64,000 bases of DNA from Chitinophagaceae bacterium (GCA_021151685.1 JAGKWS010000002.1:23460-87459); one strand, 5' to 3'. Positions 1 through 9,284 are shown, counted from the stretch's first letter. A program made the numbers and translations. The notes: a model not told the origin generated them from the letters alone.

Positions 1-936
1 ATTGAAACCAGAAAATAACGCCAGCATGTATCCTTCAAACATATCAGTATCGTACAGGCCGGTAAGTAGTGGCACATAATATTGCATCACAAAATTGCTG
101 TCGGCGCCATCATATTTCACCTTTTCCATAACCAATTGCAGTTGCCTGAAGATGTTGTCACTCAGTTCCATCTTCAGCTTGTACTTTTTACTGAGGGCCA
201 CCTTCGAGTGTATCAACTCATCAATTTCATCAAACAGCGGGTTACTGTATTTTTCGCCCCTGCCCTTGTAGTATTGGGCAGTTTCGTCGGTTCCTTCAGC
301 AATGCCGGTCATTATCCCTACAGCTTGTTTGGCCAGCGATGGGTTTTGTGTCATCAGCAGCGATATTTGCGCTGCTATCATTGCCTCTGTTAGTCGCCCC
401 TGCATGGTATAAATGGTGGCAGCTATATAGTGCGAACGGAAATGCCCCGGATTGATAATAAGGGCTCTCTGTACACATTGCAGAGCCTCGTCATATTTAT
501 CTTGCTTGAACAGTACTATACCTTTTTCGTACCATGCCTGATGGTCGTTGGGGTACAATCGGGTAAGCGAATCGTATAACCATATAGAACTATCTCTTTT
601 GTGTCGGTAATCGTAGTTGGCAGCAAGTAGCAGCAGCAAATCTCTGCGGGCTGGGTTTCGCGCCTTCAATCCTTCATCTATAGCTATTTTTGCCTGTAAC
701 CATGCGGTATCGGCCTGCAAAGCCATGGCCATTTCGTATTGCGCCAATGCGTAGTTCGTATCGCATTCATGCACTGCCCGGTAAGCATTAATAGCGTTCT
801 TGTAGTCGGCACTGTCGTATAGCGAAATGCCTTGCAGTATTTTTTCCCGAGAGTCAATATAGGGTATCTGCGCCCCGGCAACATGAGATAGTAACAGAGC
901 CGAGGCAGTAATGAGGTATAGGCGCATTGGCAGCAT
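1..936 (-). CDS. TPR-repeat secreted protein, C-terminus cut by window edge
   Basis: An open frame runs without a stop from an ATG at 936 (alternative in-frame ATG at 927) off the left edge, giving at least 312 residues. The N-terminus reads as a signal peptide ending near AGAQ. The rest is alpha-helical with TPR-like 34-residue units, for example around YDSADYKNAINAYRAV and YEKGIVLFKQDKYDEALQC. TPR proteins scaffold protein contacts and no catalytic motif is visible, so the function is unknown. It lies about 100 bp downstream of the response regulator on the same strand and may be its last operon member. The true C-terminus is outside the window. Confidence 0.75.
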   Translation of the reverse strand, partial: MLPMRLYLITASALLLSHVAGAQIPYIDSREKILQGISLYDSADYKNAINAYRAVHECDTNYALAQYEMAMALQADTAWLQAKIAIDEGLKARNPARRDLLLLLAANYDYRHKRDSSIWLYDSLTRLYPNDHQAWYEKGIVLFKQDKYDEALQCVQRALIINPGHFRSHYIAATIYTMQGRLTEAMIAAQISLLMTQNPSLAKQAVGIMTGIAEGTDETAQYYKGRGEKYSNPLFDEIDELIHSKVALSKKYKLKMELSDNIFRQLQLVMEKVKYDGADSNFVMQYYVPLLTGLYDTDMFEGYMLALFSGFN

Positions 937-1041
937 CTTTTGAACGATGTCTTTCAAAGATAGGCTAATGTGGCTAAGTTACGCATGGCTAACGTTGGGA
1001 GTATTGCGCAAAAAGTAACGCTACAATAGTGATTAAGTGCG

Positions 1042-1680
1042 TTATACGTGTACCAAGCCAGCCCGAATGGCATAAATTGCCAATCCGGTTCTTGTAGTGG
1101 TATTGAACTTTTTGAAAAGTGACTCCCGATACCCGTCAATAGTTCTTGTACTCAGCTTCATTTCGCTGGCAATCTCTTTATAGGTCATTTCGGTAGCACT
1201 ATACTTGAGAAACTGCATTTCTTTCTCCGATATTTCTACATTGAATTTGGCATCTTCTTCGCCCAGCTCATGCATCATTTTGCCTGTTACAAGTTCGGAA
1301 TGGTAATATCCGTTTTTGCAAACCGAAAAAATGGCCACTTTCAATTCTTCGGGGTCCGAGTCCTTCAGGATATAGCCATGTGCGCCCGAGCGCAGCATTT
1401 TTATAACGTTCAGTTCCGTATCGTACATTGACAAGGCCAGTATGCGCATGGTAGGCCATTTCTTATTTATGGCTTTTGCCGTCTCGTAGCCGTTCATTTC
1501 GGGCATATTAATGTCCAGAATGCATACATCTGGCAGCGTGTAGCTCTGTTGCAGCTTATCAATCAATTCTACACCATTTCCTGCCTCGGCCACTACCGAT
1601 AGTCCATCGGTTTTAGACAGCATTTCTGCAACACCCCTTCTTAGTATCACATGGTCGTCGGCAATGGCAACTCGTATCAT
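1042..1680 (-). CDS. NarL/LuxR-family response regulator
   Basis: A 212-residue two-domain regulator. The N-terminal receiver has the acidic pair (ADDH, residues 7-10), phospho-acceptor Asp56 in LDINMP, and the conserved Lys in LKDSD. The C-terminal LuxR-type helix-turn-helix includes TYKEIASEMKLSTRTIDGYR. I chose the ATG at 1680 because the receiver fold starts there; an ATG at 1692 would add four residues. It follows the histidine kinase on the same strand after about 65 bp and is very probably its partner. The target genes are not evident. Confidence 0.9.
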   Translation of the reverse strand: MIRVAIADDHVILRRGVAEMLSKTDGLSVVAEAGNGVELIDKLQQSYTLPDVCILDINMPEMNGYETAKAINKKWPTMRILALSMYDTELNVIKMLRSGAHGYILKDSDPEELKVAIFSVCKNGYYHSELVTGKMMHELGEEDAKFNVEISEKEMQFLKYSATEMTYKEIASEMKLSTRTIDGYRESLFKKFNTTTRTGLAIYAIRAGLVHV

Positions 1681-1744
1681 AGTACTATGCAAGATTTGTT
1701 CTAAAGGTACTTGAAAGTGACTGCATTAGCAAGGCGTAGTACCT

Positions 1745-2539
1745 TTACGCAGCCACAACTGGTCTGTTTATCATAAGGCTGATGCTGGTACCCTTGCCCG
1801 GGGCAGATTCAATAGAAATATTTGCCTTCAGTACTTCGGCACGCACATATATGTTGCTGAGACCAATACCACTTTTTCGGGTTTCAGATGTATCGAACCC
1901 CTTACCATCGTCTTTTACAATTACTACCAATTGCTTCGGATTATAATTCAGAAATACATCAACCGCAGTAGGGGCGGCATGTTTCATAGCGTTACCTATA
2001 GCTTCTTGTATTATTCTGAATATGAGCAACTCCTGCTCCTCACCTATTTCATATTCGTCGCCCTCGCAGTGCAACTCGCATTTTATATCTTTTTTGGCAG
2101 ACCGTCTGTAGGTAATGTCTTTTTCTATAGCTTCTGCAAGGCCGGCATTCAGTACGTAGGCACTACTAAGCGAATGGCTTATGTTACGGAGGTCGGCTAT
2201 AGCCTTTCCCAGTAGCTCGGTACAGTCTGTAGCTGTCAATACAATATCCTCCTCGTGGCTGTTGCGCTTTATGTTGTGCAACTGCATTTTTACAATGCTG
2301 AGTAGTTGGCCAATGTTGTCGTGTATTTCCTCAGACAAATAACGAAATGATTGCTCCTGCACCTCCATTCTGGACTGTAGTAGCTGGTTTTGATAGTTTA
2401 TTTCCATAGTTTTCTTTTCCAGTAAAAACGCATATTGCCTTCTTTTATGAATAAAAAGGAATACGACCAACGTAATTGCAAATAATACAAATGTGATGGT
2501 GCCGACAATGAATATTATTATTGACCTATCTATGTTCAT
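1745..2539 (-). CDS. NarX/DegS-type sensor histidine kinase
   Basis: A 264-residue kinase with one N-terminal transmembrane helix (about residues 7-30) and a coiled linker. A HisKA_3 dimerisation box carries the phospho-acceptor His73 (EEIHDNIGQL). The C-terminal HATPase has DDGKGFD and GIGLSNI motifs. There is essentially no periplasmic domain, so it probably does not sense a ligand alone. Its start overlaps the end of the upstream seven-helix membrane protein by 14 bp, suggesting that protein supplies the sensory input. It should phosphorylate the regulator encoded directly downstream. Confidence 0.9.
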   Translation of the reverse strand: MNIDRSIIIFIVGTITFVLFAITLVVFLFIHKRRQYAFLLEKKTMEINYQNQLLQSRMEVQEQSFRYLSEEIHDNIGQLLSIVKMQLHNIKRNSHEEDIVLTATDCTELLGKAIADLRNISHSLSSAYVLNAGLAEAIEKDITYRRSAKKDIKCELHCEGDEYEIGEEQELLIFRIIQEAIGNAMKHAAPTAVDVFLNYNPKQLVVIVKDDGKGFDTSETRKSGIGLSNIYVRAEVLKANISIESAPGKGTSISLMINRPVVAA

Positions 2540-3179
2540 GGGCCTTTTTTTGCGGATAGAAAAGTAAGGTCAGCAATATGCCAGAATAGGTAACAATATT
2601 GAGAATAGAATGCATATATAGCGTTATATTATAGAACTGACGATTGCTGCGGTAGAAATACCCTACAAATTGCCAAAAGAAAAAACTGGCACTGTAATAA
2701 ATGATAAAGCATGTCCAAAACCAGAAATGTACATGGTGTTGTACTTTTTCTATACTATCGTCTATCAGTATCTTGTACAAGGCATATAATGACATGGGTA
2801 TAGCCAGTAAACTATTAAAAGTAATATAGTTGGAATTGAGGTGCCTGAGTGGCTGAAAAAAACAAATGTTCACCACCGCAGCAGCAATGTATAGCAATAC
2901 AAGTGCCCAAAACACCCATTGTTGACTGAACCTTGTAGTAATGAAAAAATATTTGGTAAGCAGTATGATCTCTATAACATTATACAAATGATATATCGGC
3001 AAGCGGTCATCATTATGCTGCCCTACTATGTAGGAAAACCCTTCGCAGGCAACGCAGGCAAAAATGATATTCAGTACTGTTTTCGCCCCTTTATCAAGGT
3101 CAGTAAACTTCCATATGCCAGCAAGGCATATGGAAGTTAAAATAATTAGATAAAGGTAGAATAGTACTTCTTGTAACAT
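2526..3179 (-). CDS. seven-helix integral membrane protein, unknown function
   Basis: A 217-residue protein made almost wholly of hydrophobic segments. Seven transmembrane helices can be counted, starting with EVLFYLYLIILTSICLAGIW and ending with HSILNIVTYSGILLTLLF. I chose the ATG at 3179 because it lies 5 bp after the lipoprotein stop and the first helix begins at once; longer frames would run into the lipoprotein gene. It overlaps the kinase start, implying translational coupling. I recognise no catalytic family. By position it is probably the membrane sensor or a signal modulator of the kinase/regulator pair. Confidence 0.8.
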   Translation of the reverse strand: MLQEVLFYLYLIILTSICLAGIWKFTDLDKGAKTVLNIIFACVACEGFSYIVGQHNDDRLPIYHLYNVIEIILLTKYFFITTRFSQQWVFWALVLLYIAAAVVNICFFQPLRHLNSNYITFNSLLAIPMSLYALYKILIDDSIEKVQHHVHFWFWTCFIIYYSASFFFWQFVGYFYRSNRQFYNITLYMHSILNIVTYSGILLTLLFYPQKKAHEHR

Positions 3180-3183
3180 TGTA

Positions 3184-4026
3184 TTAATAGTTACAGTGAG
3201 ACTTGTCGAGCGTGCTGCCACCGCTTACAGTAAGGCAGGTGGGGCAAGGATTAAAATTCTCCATGACACAGCACTTATCGTTATAGCCAAAATACATATG
3301 ATGAACACCGTCCTGAGAGCCGGTAGCTATCAAATCTATCTTACCATCGCGCACGGCCAGTATAAACTGTGTGTACTGCATGCCGCCCTGTACATTAATT
3401 CCTGCCCGCAGGAAGCCTATCATGTCATTGGCATTGTACAGCCATCCATTGTTTTTTTTCTGATATTGTCCGTTTTGGTAAGCGGCAATCATTTGTTGGG
3501 CCCGTGCAGTGTCCAGTGCCTCTACCAAAAATGTATCTATGGTAGCTGTTTCAGCTTCCAGATGGTTGGGCACGTTGGCATTAGCACCCTGTGTCAAAAC
3601 AAAGCAGGTATCGTTGCGGGTCATAAACTGATGTCTGCCATCTTCGCCAACCGGTGCAATAAACAGATACATTTTTGTGCCTTGCTTATCTTGTCCCAGC
3701 ATCAGGTTCATGATAGAACTATGTGTGCCTTCAAGATATGTAAGCAACTCTGCCGTATTGAAAGTGAAAGAGTATTGTTGTATAGTGCCGTTGGAATTGG
3801 TGAAATTATCAATACACTCTATAGCATCGGTTACCGGAAAAATGTGCATTGTATCGTTAGGTACCGGAATGGGGCCGATACCACCTTTCACTTTTGCCGC
3901 AGGCATAGCCTGCATCATTTGCGCGTCTTGCGTTTCGGCCGATTTCGTTTCTTTTGTTTCGCTTCCCCCGCACGAAAAGAGGAGGGCAGTAGCCAGTGTG
4001 CAAACTGTAAGCGTGATTTTTCTCAT
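3184..4026 (-). CDS. secreted lipoprotein, unknown function
   Basis: A 280-residue protein with a clear lipoprotein signal peptide (lipobox LLFSC, Cys about residue 19) followed by a charged, low-complexity linker. The mature part resembles no family I can name. Its C-terminal tail is cysteine-rich (KCCVMENFNPCPTC and a final SHCNY), which suggests disulfides or metal binding in the periplasm. It is the first gene of a tight operon with a seven-helix protein, a kinase and a response regulator, so it may be a periplasmic input to that system. That role is inference from position only. Confidence 0.75.
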   Translation of the reverse strand: MRKITLTVCTLATALLFSCGGSETKETKSAETQDAQMMQAMPAAKVKGGIGPIPVPNDTMHIFPVTDAIECIDNFTNSNGTIQQYSFTFNTAELLTYLEGTHSSIMNLMLGQDKQGTKMYLFIAPVGEDGRHQFMTRNDTCFVLTQGANANVPNHLEAETATIDTFLVEALDTARAQQMIAAYQNGQYQKKNNGWLYNANDMIGFLRAGINVQGGMQYTQFILAVRDGKIDLIATGSQDGVHHMYFGYNDKCCVMENFNPCPTCLTVSGGSTLDKSHCNY

Positions 4027-4150
4027 GTTTTTATATTTGTTTTAAGGAGTAAAATGCTGACTTGTAGTTTCATAGTGCTACCGGGTGGTGTAAAAATAAT
4101 GCGCACTTCGAGTATTGTATACCGTATTTTTCCCGTATTTGTAAAATAAC

Positions 4151-4177
4151 AGCAGCCCGGCTTGTGGCCGGGCTGCT
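4151..4177 (-). terminator. hairpin terminator downstream of rpoD
   Basis: A perfect 11-bp GC-rich stem (arms 4151-4161 and 4167-4177, loop TTGTG) lies just past the rpoD stop on the minus strand, followed in that direction by a T-rich stretch. Confidence 0.7.
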
Positions 4178-4204
4178 GCATAAACTACATATGTTTTGTA
4201 TTAC

Positions 4205-5062
4205 TTATCCCAAATACACCTTCAGCGCATTGCTATAACGTGCTTTTTGCAAACGCTTGATGGCGCGCTCTTTTATCTGGCGAATGCGCTCCTTGGTCAG
4301 GTCGTACTTTTCGCCAATTTCTTCAATACTTGGGCCATTATCGCCTTCCAGCCCAAAATAGGCAGCAAGAATCTCAGCTTCTCTTTGGCTCAGCGATTTC
4401 AGAATTCTCTTTATCTCGTTGCGCAATGAATCTTTCATTACATCGTTGTCGGTATCGCTGCTACCTTCCAGCAGGTCGCCCATGGCTACATCCTCGGCTT
4501 CGTGTACAGGCGCATCCAGCGATGTGTGCCTTGTGTTACTGGTAAAGATGTTGGTTACCTCCGTTTCGCTCATGTCCAGTATGTCGGCAAGCTCTTCGGT
4601 AGATGGTTCGCGTTCGTTTTCCTGCTCGAACGCAATAAATGCTTTATTGGCCTTGTTATAGGTGCCAATCTTGTTCTGAGGAAGACGCACCAGCCTACCC
4701 TGCTCTGCCAATGCCTGCAAAATAGATTGACGTATCCACCATACGGCATACGAAATGAATTTGAAACCCTTGGTTTCATCAAAACGTTGTGCCGCCTTTA
4801 TCAACCCAAGGTTACCTTCGTTTATCAGATCGCTCAATGACAAACCCTGATGTTGATATTGTTTGGCAACAGATACCACAAAACGTAAATTCGATTTCAC
4901 CAGTTTCTCCAACGCGCGTTGATCGCCCATGTGTATCTTCTGTGCCAGCGTGGTCTCCTCCTCGGGGGTAATCATGGAGATTTTGCTGATCTCTTGCAGA
5001 TACTTCTCTACAGCCTGCGAATCACGGTTAGTAATCTGGGTGGCAATCTTTAACTGCCTCAT
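4205..5062 (-). CDS. rpoD: RNA polymerase primary sigma factor, Bacteroidota type
   Basis: A 285-residue sigma-70. Region 1.2 is at the N-terminus (SQAVEKYLQEISK). Region 2 includes the core-binding and -10 recognition helix (FKFISYAVWWIRQSI). Region 3 follows, and region 4 has the C-terminal helix-turn-helix (YDLTKERIRQIKERAIKRL). There is no region 1.1 or long non-conserved insert, which is usual for the short vegetative sigma of Bacteroidota. This sigma recognises the TTTG / TAnnTTTG promoters seen throughout the window. It is monocistronic, with its own downstream terminator. Confidence 0.95.
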   Translation of the reverse strand: MRQLKIATQITNRDSQAVEKYLQEISKISMITPEEETTLAQKIHMGDQRALEKLVKSNLRFVVSVAKQYQHQGLSLSDLINEGNLGLIKAAQRFDETKGFKFISYAVWWIRQSILQALAEQGRLVRLPQNKIGTYNKANKAFIAFEQENEREPSTEELADILDMSETEVTNIFTSNTRHTSLDAPVHEAEDVAMGDLLEGSSDTDNDVMKDSLRNEIKRILKSLSQREAEILAAYFGLEGDNGPSIEEIGEKYDLTKERIRQIKERAIKRLQKARYSNALKVYLG

Positions 5063-5403
5063 AATTTGATAATTTTTTTTAGTACTACATTACACAATCT
5101 CAACTCACATCTTCGTCTTTGCTCCTCTTCCTCTTCTGCCAACCTGCTATTCAGGCGCGTTTTTCAAACAAATTGTTTGAGTCTGCCAGGTTCCGATGTC
5201 TTTCCATTTTCGCACAAATTACGTTCCATCTTTCACTAATGGAATCATAAACAGTTACAATACATATCACACATCCTCAAAACACAACGCTGCATTGAGT
5301 TGTAGGTGGTATGGATAATTATTATAAGGCTATAAATTCCACAATGTGATTGGAGGATATGACAATATTGTAGTGCAAAATTATACCAATATATCAAAAA
5401 TGC

Positions 5404-5411
5404 TACCTTTG
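5404..5411 (+). promoter_or_regulatory. promoter -7 box TACCTTTG for acyl-CoA dehydrogenase
   Basis: A perfect TAnnTTTG box 29 bp before the ATG. The surrounding 378-bp gap between rpoD and this gene holds no other gene I can see. Confidence 0.5.
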
Positions 5412-5440
5412 CGGCTCAATTCAAGTTAACTTTAACAAAC

Positions 5441-6619
5441 ATGGAAAAAGACTTATATCAGCATCCGGACTATTACCTGATGGACGAGTTGCTGACAGAA
5501 GAGCAAAAACTCATCCGAGACACAGTAAGGGCATTTGTGAAGAAGGAGATTTCTCCGATTATTGAAGAGTACGCTCAGAAAGCCGAATTCCCCAAACAAC
5601 TGATTAAAGGCCTTGGCGAACTGGGCTGTTTTGGCCCATTCCTGCCGCAAAAATATGGCGGCCCCGGTCTCGACTACATTACCTACGGCATCATGATGCA
5701 GGAACTGGAGCGTTGCGACTCCGGCATTCGGTCTACAGCATCGGTACAGGGTTCGTTGGTAATGTTCCCCATCTACAAATTTGGTAGCGAGGAGCAAAAA
5801 ATGAAATACCTGCCCAAGCTGGCTACCGGCGAACTGATGGGGTGCTTTGGCCTTACCGAGCCTAACCATGGCTCTAACCCGGCTGGCATGCTTACCAACT
5901 TCCGCGATGCAGGCGACCATGTTATCCTCAATGGTTCTAAAATGTGGATATCTAACGCACCATTTGCCGACATAGCCGTGGTATGGGCCAAAAACGAGCA
6001 GGGCGAGATACAAGGCCTTGTAGTGGAACGTGGTATGGAAGGCTTCTCTACCCCCGAAACACATGGCAAATGGTCTTTGCGTGCATCGGCCACCGGCGAG
6101 CTGGTTTTTGATAATGTGAAGGTGCCTAAAGAAAATATCTTCCCCAACATCAAGGGGCTGCGCGGGCCGCTTACCTGCTTGTCGAGCGCACGCTACGGTA
6201 TAGCATGGGGCGCATTGGGTTGCGCTATGGATTGCTACGACACTGCATTGCGCTATGCCAAACAGCGCGAGCAGTTCGGCCGTCCTATTGCCGGCTTCCA
6301 GCTCACGCAAAAGAAACTGGCCGAAATGATTACAGAAATCACCAAGAGTCAATTGCTGAACTGGCGTCTGGGTGTGCTACGCAACGAAGACCGCGCAACA
6401 CCGGCACAAATATCTATGGCAAAGCGCAATAGTTGCGATATAGCACTGAAAGTATCGCGCGAGGCACGCCAAATATTGGGCGGTATGGGCATTACAGGCG
6501 AGTTCAGCATCATGCGCCACATGATGAATCTGGAATCGGTAGTGACCTATGAAGGTACACACGACATTCACCTGCTGATAACGGGTATGGATGTTACCGG
6601 CATCAACGCTTTCAGCTAA
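5441..6619 (+). CDS. glutaryl-CoA dehydrogenase-like acyl-CoA dehydrogenase
   Basis: A 392-residue FAD flavoenzyme of the acyl-CoA dehydrogenase family, a full-length match. The glutaryl-CoA dehydrogenase subgroup is indicated by SGIRSTASVQGSLVM, with the substrate-binding Arg before the serine, and by LTEPNHGSNPAGM. The catalytic base is Glu371 in VVTYEGTHDIH. The enzyme oxidises and decarboxylates glutaryl-CoA to crotonyl-CoA in lysine and tryptophan breakdown. Substrate identity rests on these motifs only. The gene stands alone between its own promoter box and a downstream terminator. Confidence 0.85.
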   Translation: MEKDLYQHPDYYLMDELLTEEQKLIRDTVRAFVKKEISPIIEEYAQKAEFPKQLIKGLGELGCFGPFLPQKYGGPGLDYITYGIMMQELERCDSGIRSTASVQGSLVMFPIYKFGSEEQKMKYLPKLATGELMGCFGLTEPNHGSNPAGMLTNFRDAGDHVILNGSKMWISNAPFADIAVVWAKNEQGEIQGLVVERGMEGFSTPETHGKWSLRASATGELVFDNVKVPKENIFPNIKGLRGPLTCLSSARYGIAWGALGCAMDCYDTALRYAKQREQFGRPIAGFQLTQKKLAEMITEITKSQLLNWRLGVLRNEDRATPAQISMAKRNSCDIALKVSREARQILGGMGITGEFSIMRHMMNLESVVTYEGTHDIHLLITGMDVTGINAFS

Positions 6620-6643
6620 TGGTGTAGCACCAACAATAATTAC

Positions 6644-6673
6644 AACGGGCTTCTTGCGAGGCCCGTTTTTTTA
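6644..6673 (+). terminator. rho-independent terminator
   Basis: Stem AACGGGC / GCCCGTT with a 10-nt loop, followed by a run of seven T, directly after the acyl-CoA dehydrogenase gene. Confidence 0.8.
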
Positions 6674-6725
6674 TTACTGGGTGCAAACACATACACTTCA
6701 TGGGCTTTACGCGCTGTTGCCACCT

Positions 6726-6733
6726 TATCTTTG
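6726..6733 (+). promoter_or_regulatory. promoter -7 box TATCTTTG for HAD phosphatase
   Basis: A TAnnTTTG match 24 bp before the ATG at 6758. It rules out the upstream in-frame start at 6731, which would lie inside or before the promoter box. Confidence 0.5.
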
Positions 6734-6757
6734 CGCCACTTTTATAGATTAACGATA

Positions 6758-7405
6758 ATGATAAATGCAGTAATATTTGATATGGATGGGCTTTTGCTGG
6801 ATACCGAACCTCTATGGGGCCAAAGTATGCTACGCATAGCCCATAAACACAACATACCCATCACCCGCGAGCGGTTTAAGGAAACAACCGGTCTGCGCAT
6901 ATACGAGGTTACAGACCACTGGGCAACTCACTACCCATGGCAGGGGAAAACACCCAACGAGGTGGCCGAAGAAATACTGGACGACATCATAGCCCTGTCT
7001 AAAAACCATGCGTCAGTTTTTCGGGGTGTTATCAAAACGCTTACCATGCTTCGGCATAACGGGTATAAGGTTGGTTTGGCTACTTCATCTCCGCAACGCA
7101 TGGTCAATGAATTGGTCAGTTATTTCGGGCTCACCGAATACTTCGATGTCATTACATCGGCCGATGTTGTGGAATTGGGCAAGCCCCACCCCGCTGTTTT
7201 TCTGCACTGCGCAGCCTCATTGGGGGTTAAGCCAACCCAATGTTTAGTGCTGGAAGATTCGGTAAATGGCACCATAGCTGGCAAAGCTGCCCGCATGAAG
7301 GTGATAGCCGTACCAGACCCTGCTCATTACAACGATCCTCGTTTTTCCATAGCAGATGGTATGTTGCACAGTCTGGAAGACTTTACAACCACCTTGTTAC
7401 AATAG
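6758..7405 (+). CDS. HAD-superfamily phosphatase (beta-PGM/HxpB-like)
   Basis: A 215-residue HAD hydrolase with a cap domain. Motif I is IFDMDG, with nucleophile Asp8 and acid/base Asp10. Motif II is the Thr/Ser in LATSSPQRM, motif III the Lys in LGKPHP, and motif IV LEDSVNG. The layout matches the subfamily of 2-deoxyglucose-6-phosphate / hexitol-phosphate phosphatases and beta-phosphoglucomutases, which act on small sugar phosphates in the cytoplasm. The exact substrate cannot be read from sequence. Confidence 0.85.
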   Translation: MINAVIFDMDGLLLDTEPLWGQSMLRIAHKHNIPITRERFKETTGLRIYEVTDHWATHYPWQGKTPNEVAEEILDDIIALSKNHASVFRGVIKTLTMLRHNGYKVGLATSSPQRMVNELVSYFGLTEYFDVITSADVVELGKPHPAVFLHCAASLGVKPTQCLVLEDSVNGTIAGKAARMKVIAVPDPAHYNDPRFSIADGMLHSLEDFTTTLLQ

Positions 7406-7424
7406 GTAAGGAGAGGAGGAACAA

Positions 7425-7462
7425 AAAAACAGACGATTCTATTTGTAGAATCGTCTGTTTTT
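7425..7462. terminator. bidirectional terminator between convergent genes
   Basis: A perfect 17-bp inverted repeat (7425-7441 and 7446-7462, loop TTTG) with A-tract and T-tract ends. It sits between the HAD gene and the convergent small membrane protein gene. Confidence 0.85.
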
Positions 7463-7479
7463 CATTGTATTACTATGCA

Positions 7480-7860
7480 CTATCTAAAGCGTTTGAAGTA
7501 TATTATCAGAAAGAAGCTGAACAAAATATCTACCAGAAAAAGATTGCTGGAAACCACATCTTTCCAGTATAGGTCTTTGATAGCTATATGCGATACCGAA
7601 TTGATAATGGTGAGCAGAAGGTAGGTATACATTCCCCATTTTCTGAGACAGCATGCCCCCAGCCAGCAAACTGTGTACAACAGTAGCCACAAAGGTTGCA
7701 ACCAATACCAAGCTGCACCAGCACCAAGCTGCACCGCTGTAACCAGCGTATACACCAATGCTACCACATGTGCCATTGCTACCAACGGCATCACCACCGG
7801 TGGTTTGCTCACCCACTGTATGAGTGCATTTTGTGGCTTGGTTGTTACTGTTTTGTCCAT
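7480..7860 (-). CDS. small four-helix membrane protein
   Basis: A 126-residue protein with a short polar N-terminus and four hydrophobic segments (for example VVMPLVAMAHVVALVYTLV and LFLVDILFSFFLIIYF), ending in a basic KRFR. I recognise no family and no catalytic residues. It is transcribed toward the strong bidirectional terminator on its left. It lies just downstream of the cystathionine beta-synthase on the same strand, about 30 bp away, so the two may be co-transcribed. Confidence 0.65.
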   Translation of the reverse strand: MDKTVTTKPQNALIQWVSKPPVVMPLVAMAHVVALVYTLVTAVQLGAGAAWYWLQPLWLLLYTVCWLGACCLRKWGMYTYLLLTIINSVSHIAIKDLYWKDVVSSNLFLVDILFSFFLIIYFKRFR

Positions 7861-7892
7861 TTCAGGTATCCGGATGATTGATGTATGGTAGC

Positions 7893-9260
7893 TTATCCCT
7901 TACTAAATGCGTTCAAGATGTCGTACTTCGTTAGTATGTTGAATTGGCCACTTTCGTCTTTTACCAATACAGCTCCGTTGTCTTTGTTGATGTAAGATGT
8001 AAGCCGCTCTACGGGCATATCCATACGCACTACGGGCAGCATAGGCTCCATTACACTGGTCAGCTCCATACCCTTCACATCGTTTTCTTCTATCAGCTTC
8101 CTGAACAGGTTGGCCTGAGATACACAGCCCACCATGTCCAATCCGCTCACCACAGGCAGGTGTTCTATATCATATTTTTTCATCAGTGCCAGTGCGTCCG
8201 ATACTTTTGAGTCCTGCGCTATGGTTACCAGACGGCGGCGGCCCAAACCATTTATCAGGTCGCGTACGGTACCCACTTCCAGCCAGCCACGGTCCAGCAT
8301 CCATTCATCGTTATATACCTTGCCTATGTAGCGGCTACCATGGTCGTGGAATATTAGTACTACCACATCGTCCTTTTTCAACTGGTCCTTCAGTTGGCGC
8401 AAACCTGCAACAACAGACCCTGCCGAGTATCCAACGAAAATGCCCTCTTCTTTGGTAATGCGGCGAGCCATTACGGCACCATCTTTATCGGTTACCTTCT
8501 CAAAGTGGTCAATAGCGTTACGGTCATAGTTTTCAGGCAAAAAGTCTTCGCCAAAACCCTCTGATATATACGGGTGTACCTCGTTCATGTCCAGCTCGCC
8601 AGTATCGAACCATTTTTTCAGCAGGCTACCATAAGTATCTATTGCCCATACCTTTATATTAGGGTTCTTCTCTTTCAGATACTTACCCGTACCCACTATA
8701 GTACCACCCGTGCCCGATGCTACTACAAGGTGAGTCACCTTGCCCTCGGTCTGTTCCCATATTTCGGGGCCGGTTTGCTCGTAATGTGCCAATCGGTTGG
8801 CAAGGTTGTCATATTGGTTTACATACCAGCTATTAGGTATTTCTGTTTGCAGGCGGCGGGCTACCTGGTAGTAGCTGCGTGGGTCTTCAGGCTCCACATT
8901 CGTAGGGCATACTATCACCTCGGCACCATGCGCCTTTAGTATATCTACCTTCTCCTTACTCTGCTTGTCGGTAGTAGCAAAGATGCATTTATACCCCTTT
9001 ACTATAGCCGCCAGCGCCAGCCCCATACCGGTATTGCCGCTGGTACCTTCTATAATGGTGCCACCCGGCTTTATTTTGCCCTCTTTTTCGGCCACTTCCA
9101 GCATTTTCAGTGCCATACGGTCTTTTATGCTGTTACCGGGGTTAAAGCTCTCTACCTTGGCATAAACCTTGCAAGGCAGGTCTGCTACTACACGGTGCAG
9201 GCGCACAAGTGGTGTATGGCCTATTGTCTGCAGAATGTTGTCATAAACTTTTGCTGGCAT
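7893..9260 (-). CDS. cystathionine beta-synthase with C-terminal CBS pair
   Basis: A 455-residue PLP enzyme. The fold-type II catalytic domain occupies about residues 1-320, with the PLP lysine Lys46 in FNPGNSIKDRM, the substrate loop EGTSGNTG, and the phosphate-binding GTGGT loop. Two tandem CBS domains (about 330-455) follow and probably give allosteric control. It condenses serine with homocysteine, or acts as an O-acetylserine-type cysteine synthase; the C-terminal CBS pair favours cystathionine beta-synthase. I chose the start at 9260 because a perfect promoter box at 9285-9292 covers the longer in-frame start at 9287. Confidence 0.88.
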   Translation of the reverse strand: MPAKVYDNILQTIGHTPLVRLHRVVADLPCKVYAKVESFNPGNSIKDRMALKMLEVAEKEGKIKPGGTIIEGTSGNTGMGLALAAIVKGYKCIFATTDKQSKEKVDILKAHGAEVIVCPTNVEPEDPRSYYQVARRLQTEIPNSWYVNQYDNLANRLAHYEQTGPEIWEQTEGKVTHLVVASGTGGTIVGTGKYLKEKNPNIKVWAIDTYGSLLKKWFDTGELDMNEVHPYISEGFGEDFLPENYDRNAIDHFEKVTDKDGAVMARRITKEEGIFVGYSAGSVVAGLRQLKDQLKKDDVVVLIFHDHGSRYIGKVYNDEWMLDRGWLEVGTVRDLINGLGRRRLVTIAQDSKVSDALALMKKYDIEHLPVVSGLDMVGCVSQANLFRKLIEENDVKGMELTSVMEPMLPVVRMDMPVERLTSYINKDNGAVLVKDESGQFNILTKYDILNAFSKG

Positions 9261-9284
9261 AAGTGGTCTTTTTATTATTTGCCG

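Noticed and set aside
3196..4149. Long plus-strand ORF opposite the lipoprotein gene
   Set aside because: Codon pattern and the signal peptide with lipobox favour the minus-strand gene; the plus-strand product has no domain and runs through the rpoD-side gap.
5453..6352. Long antisense ORF inside the acyl-CoA dehydrogenase gene
   Set aside because: It is a mirror frame of a strongly conserved enzyme and its product has no recognisable domain.
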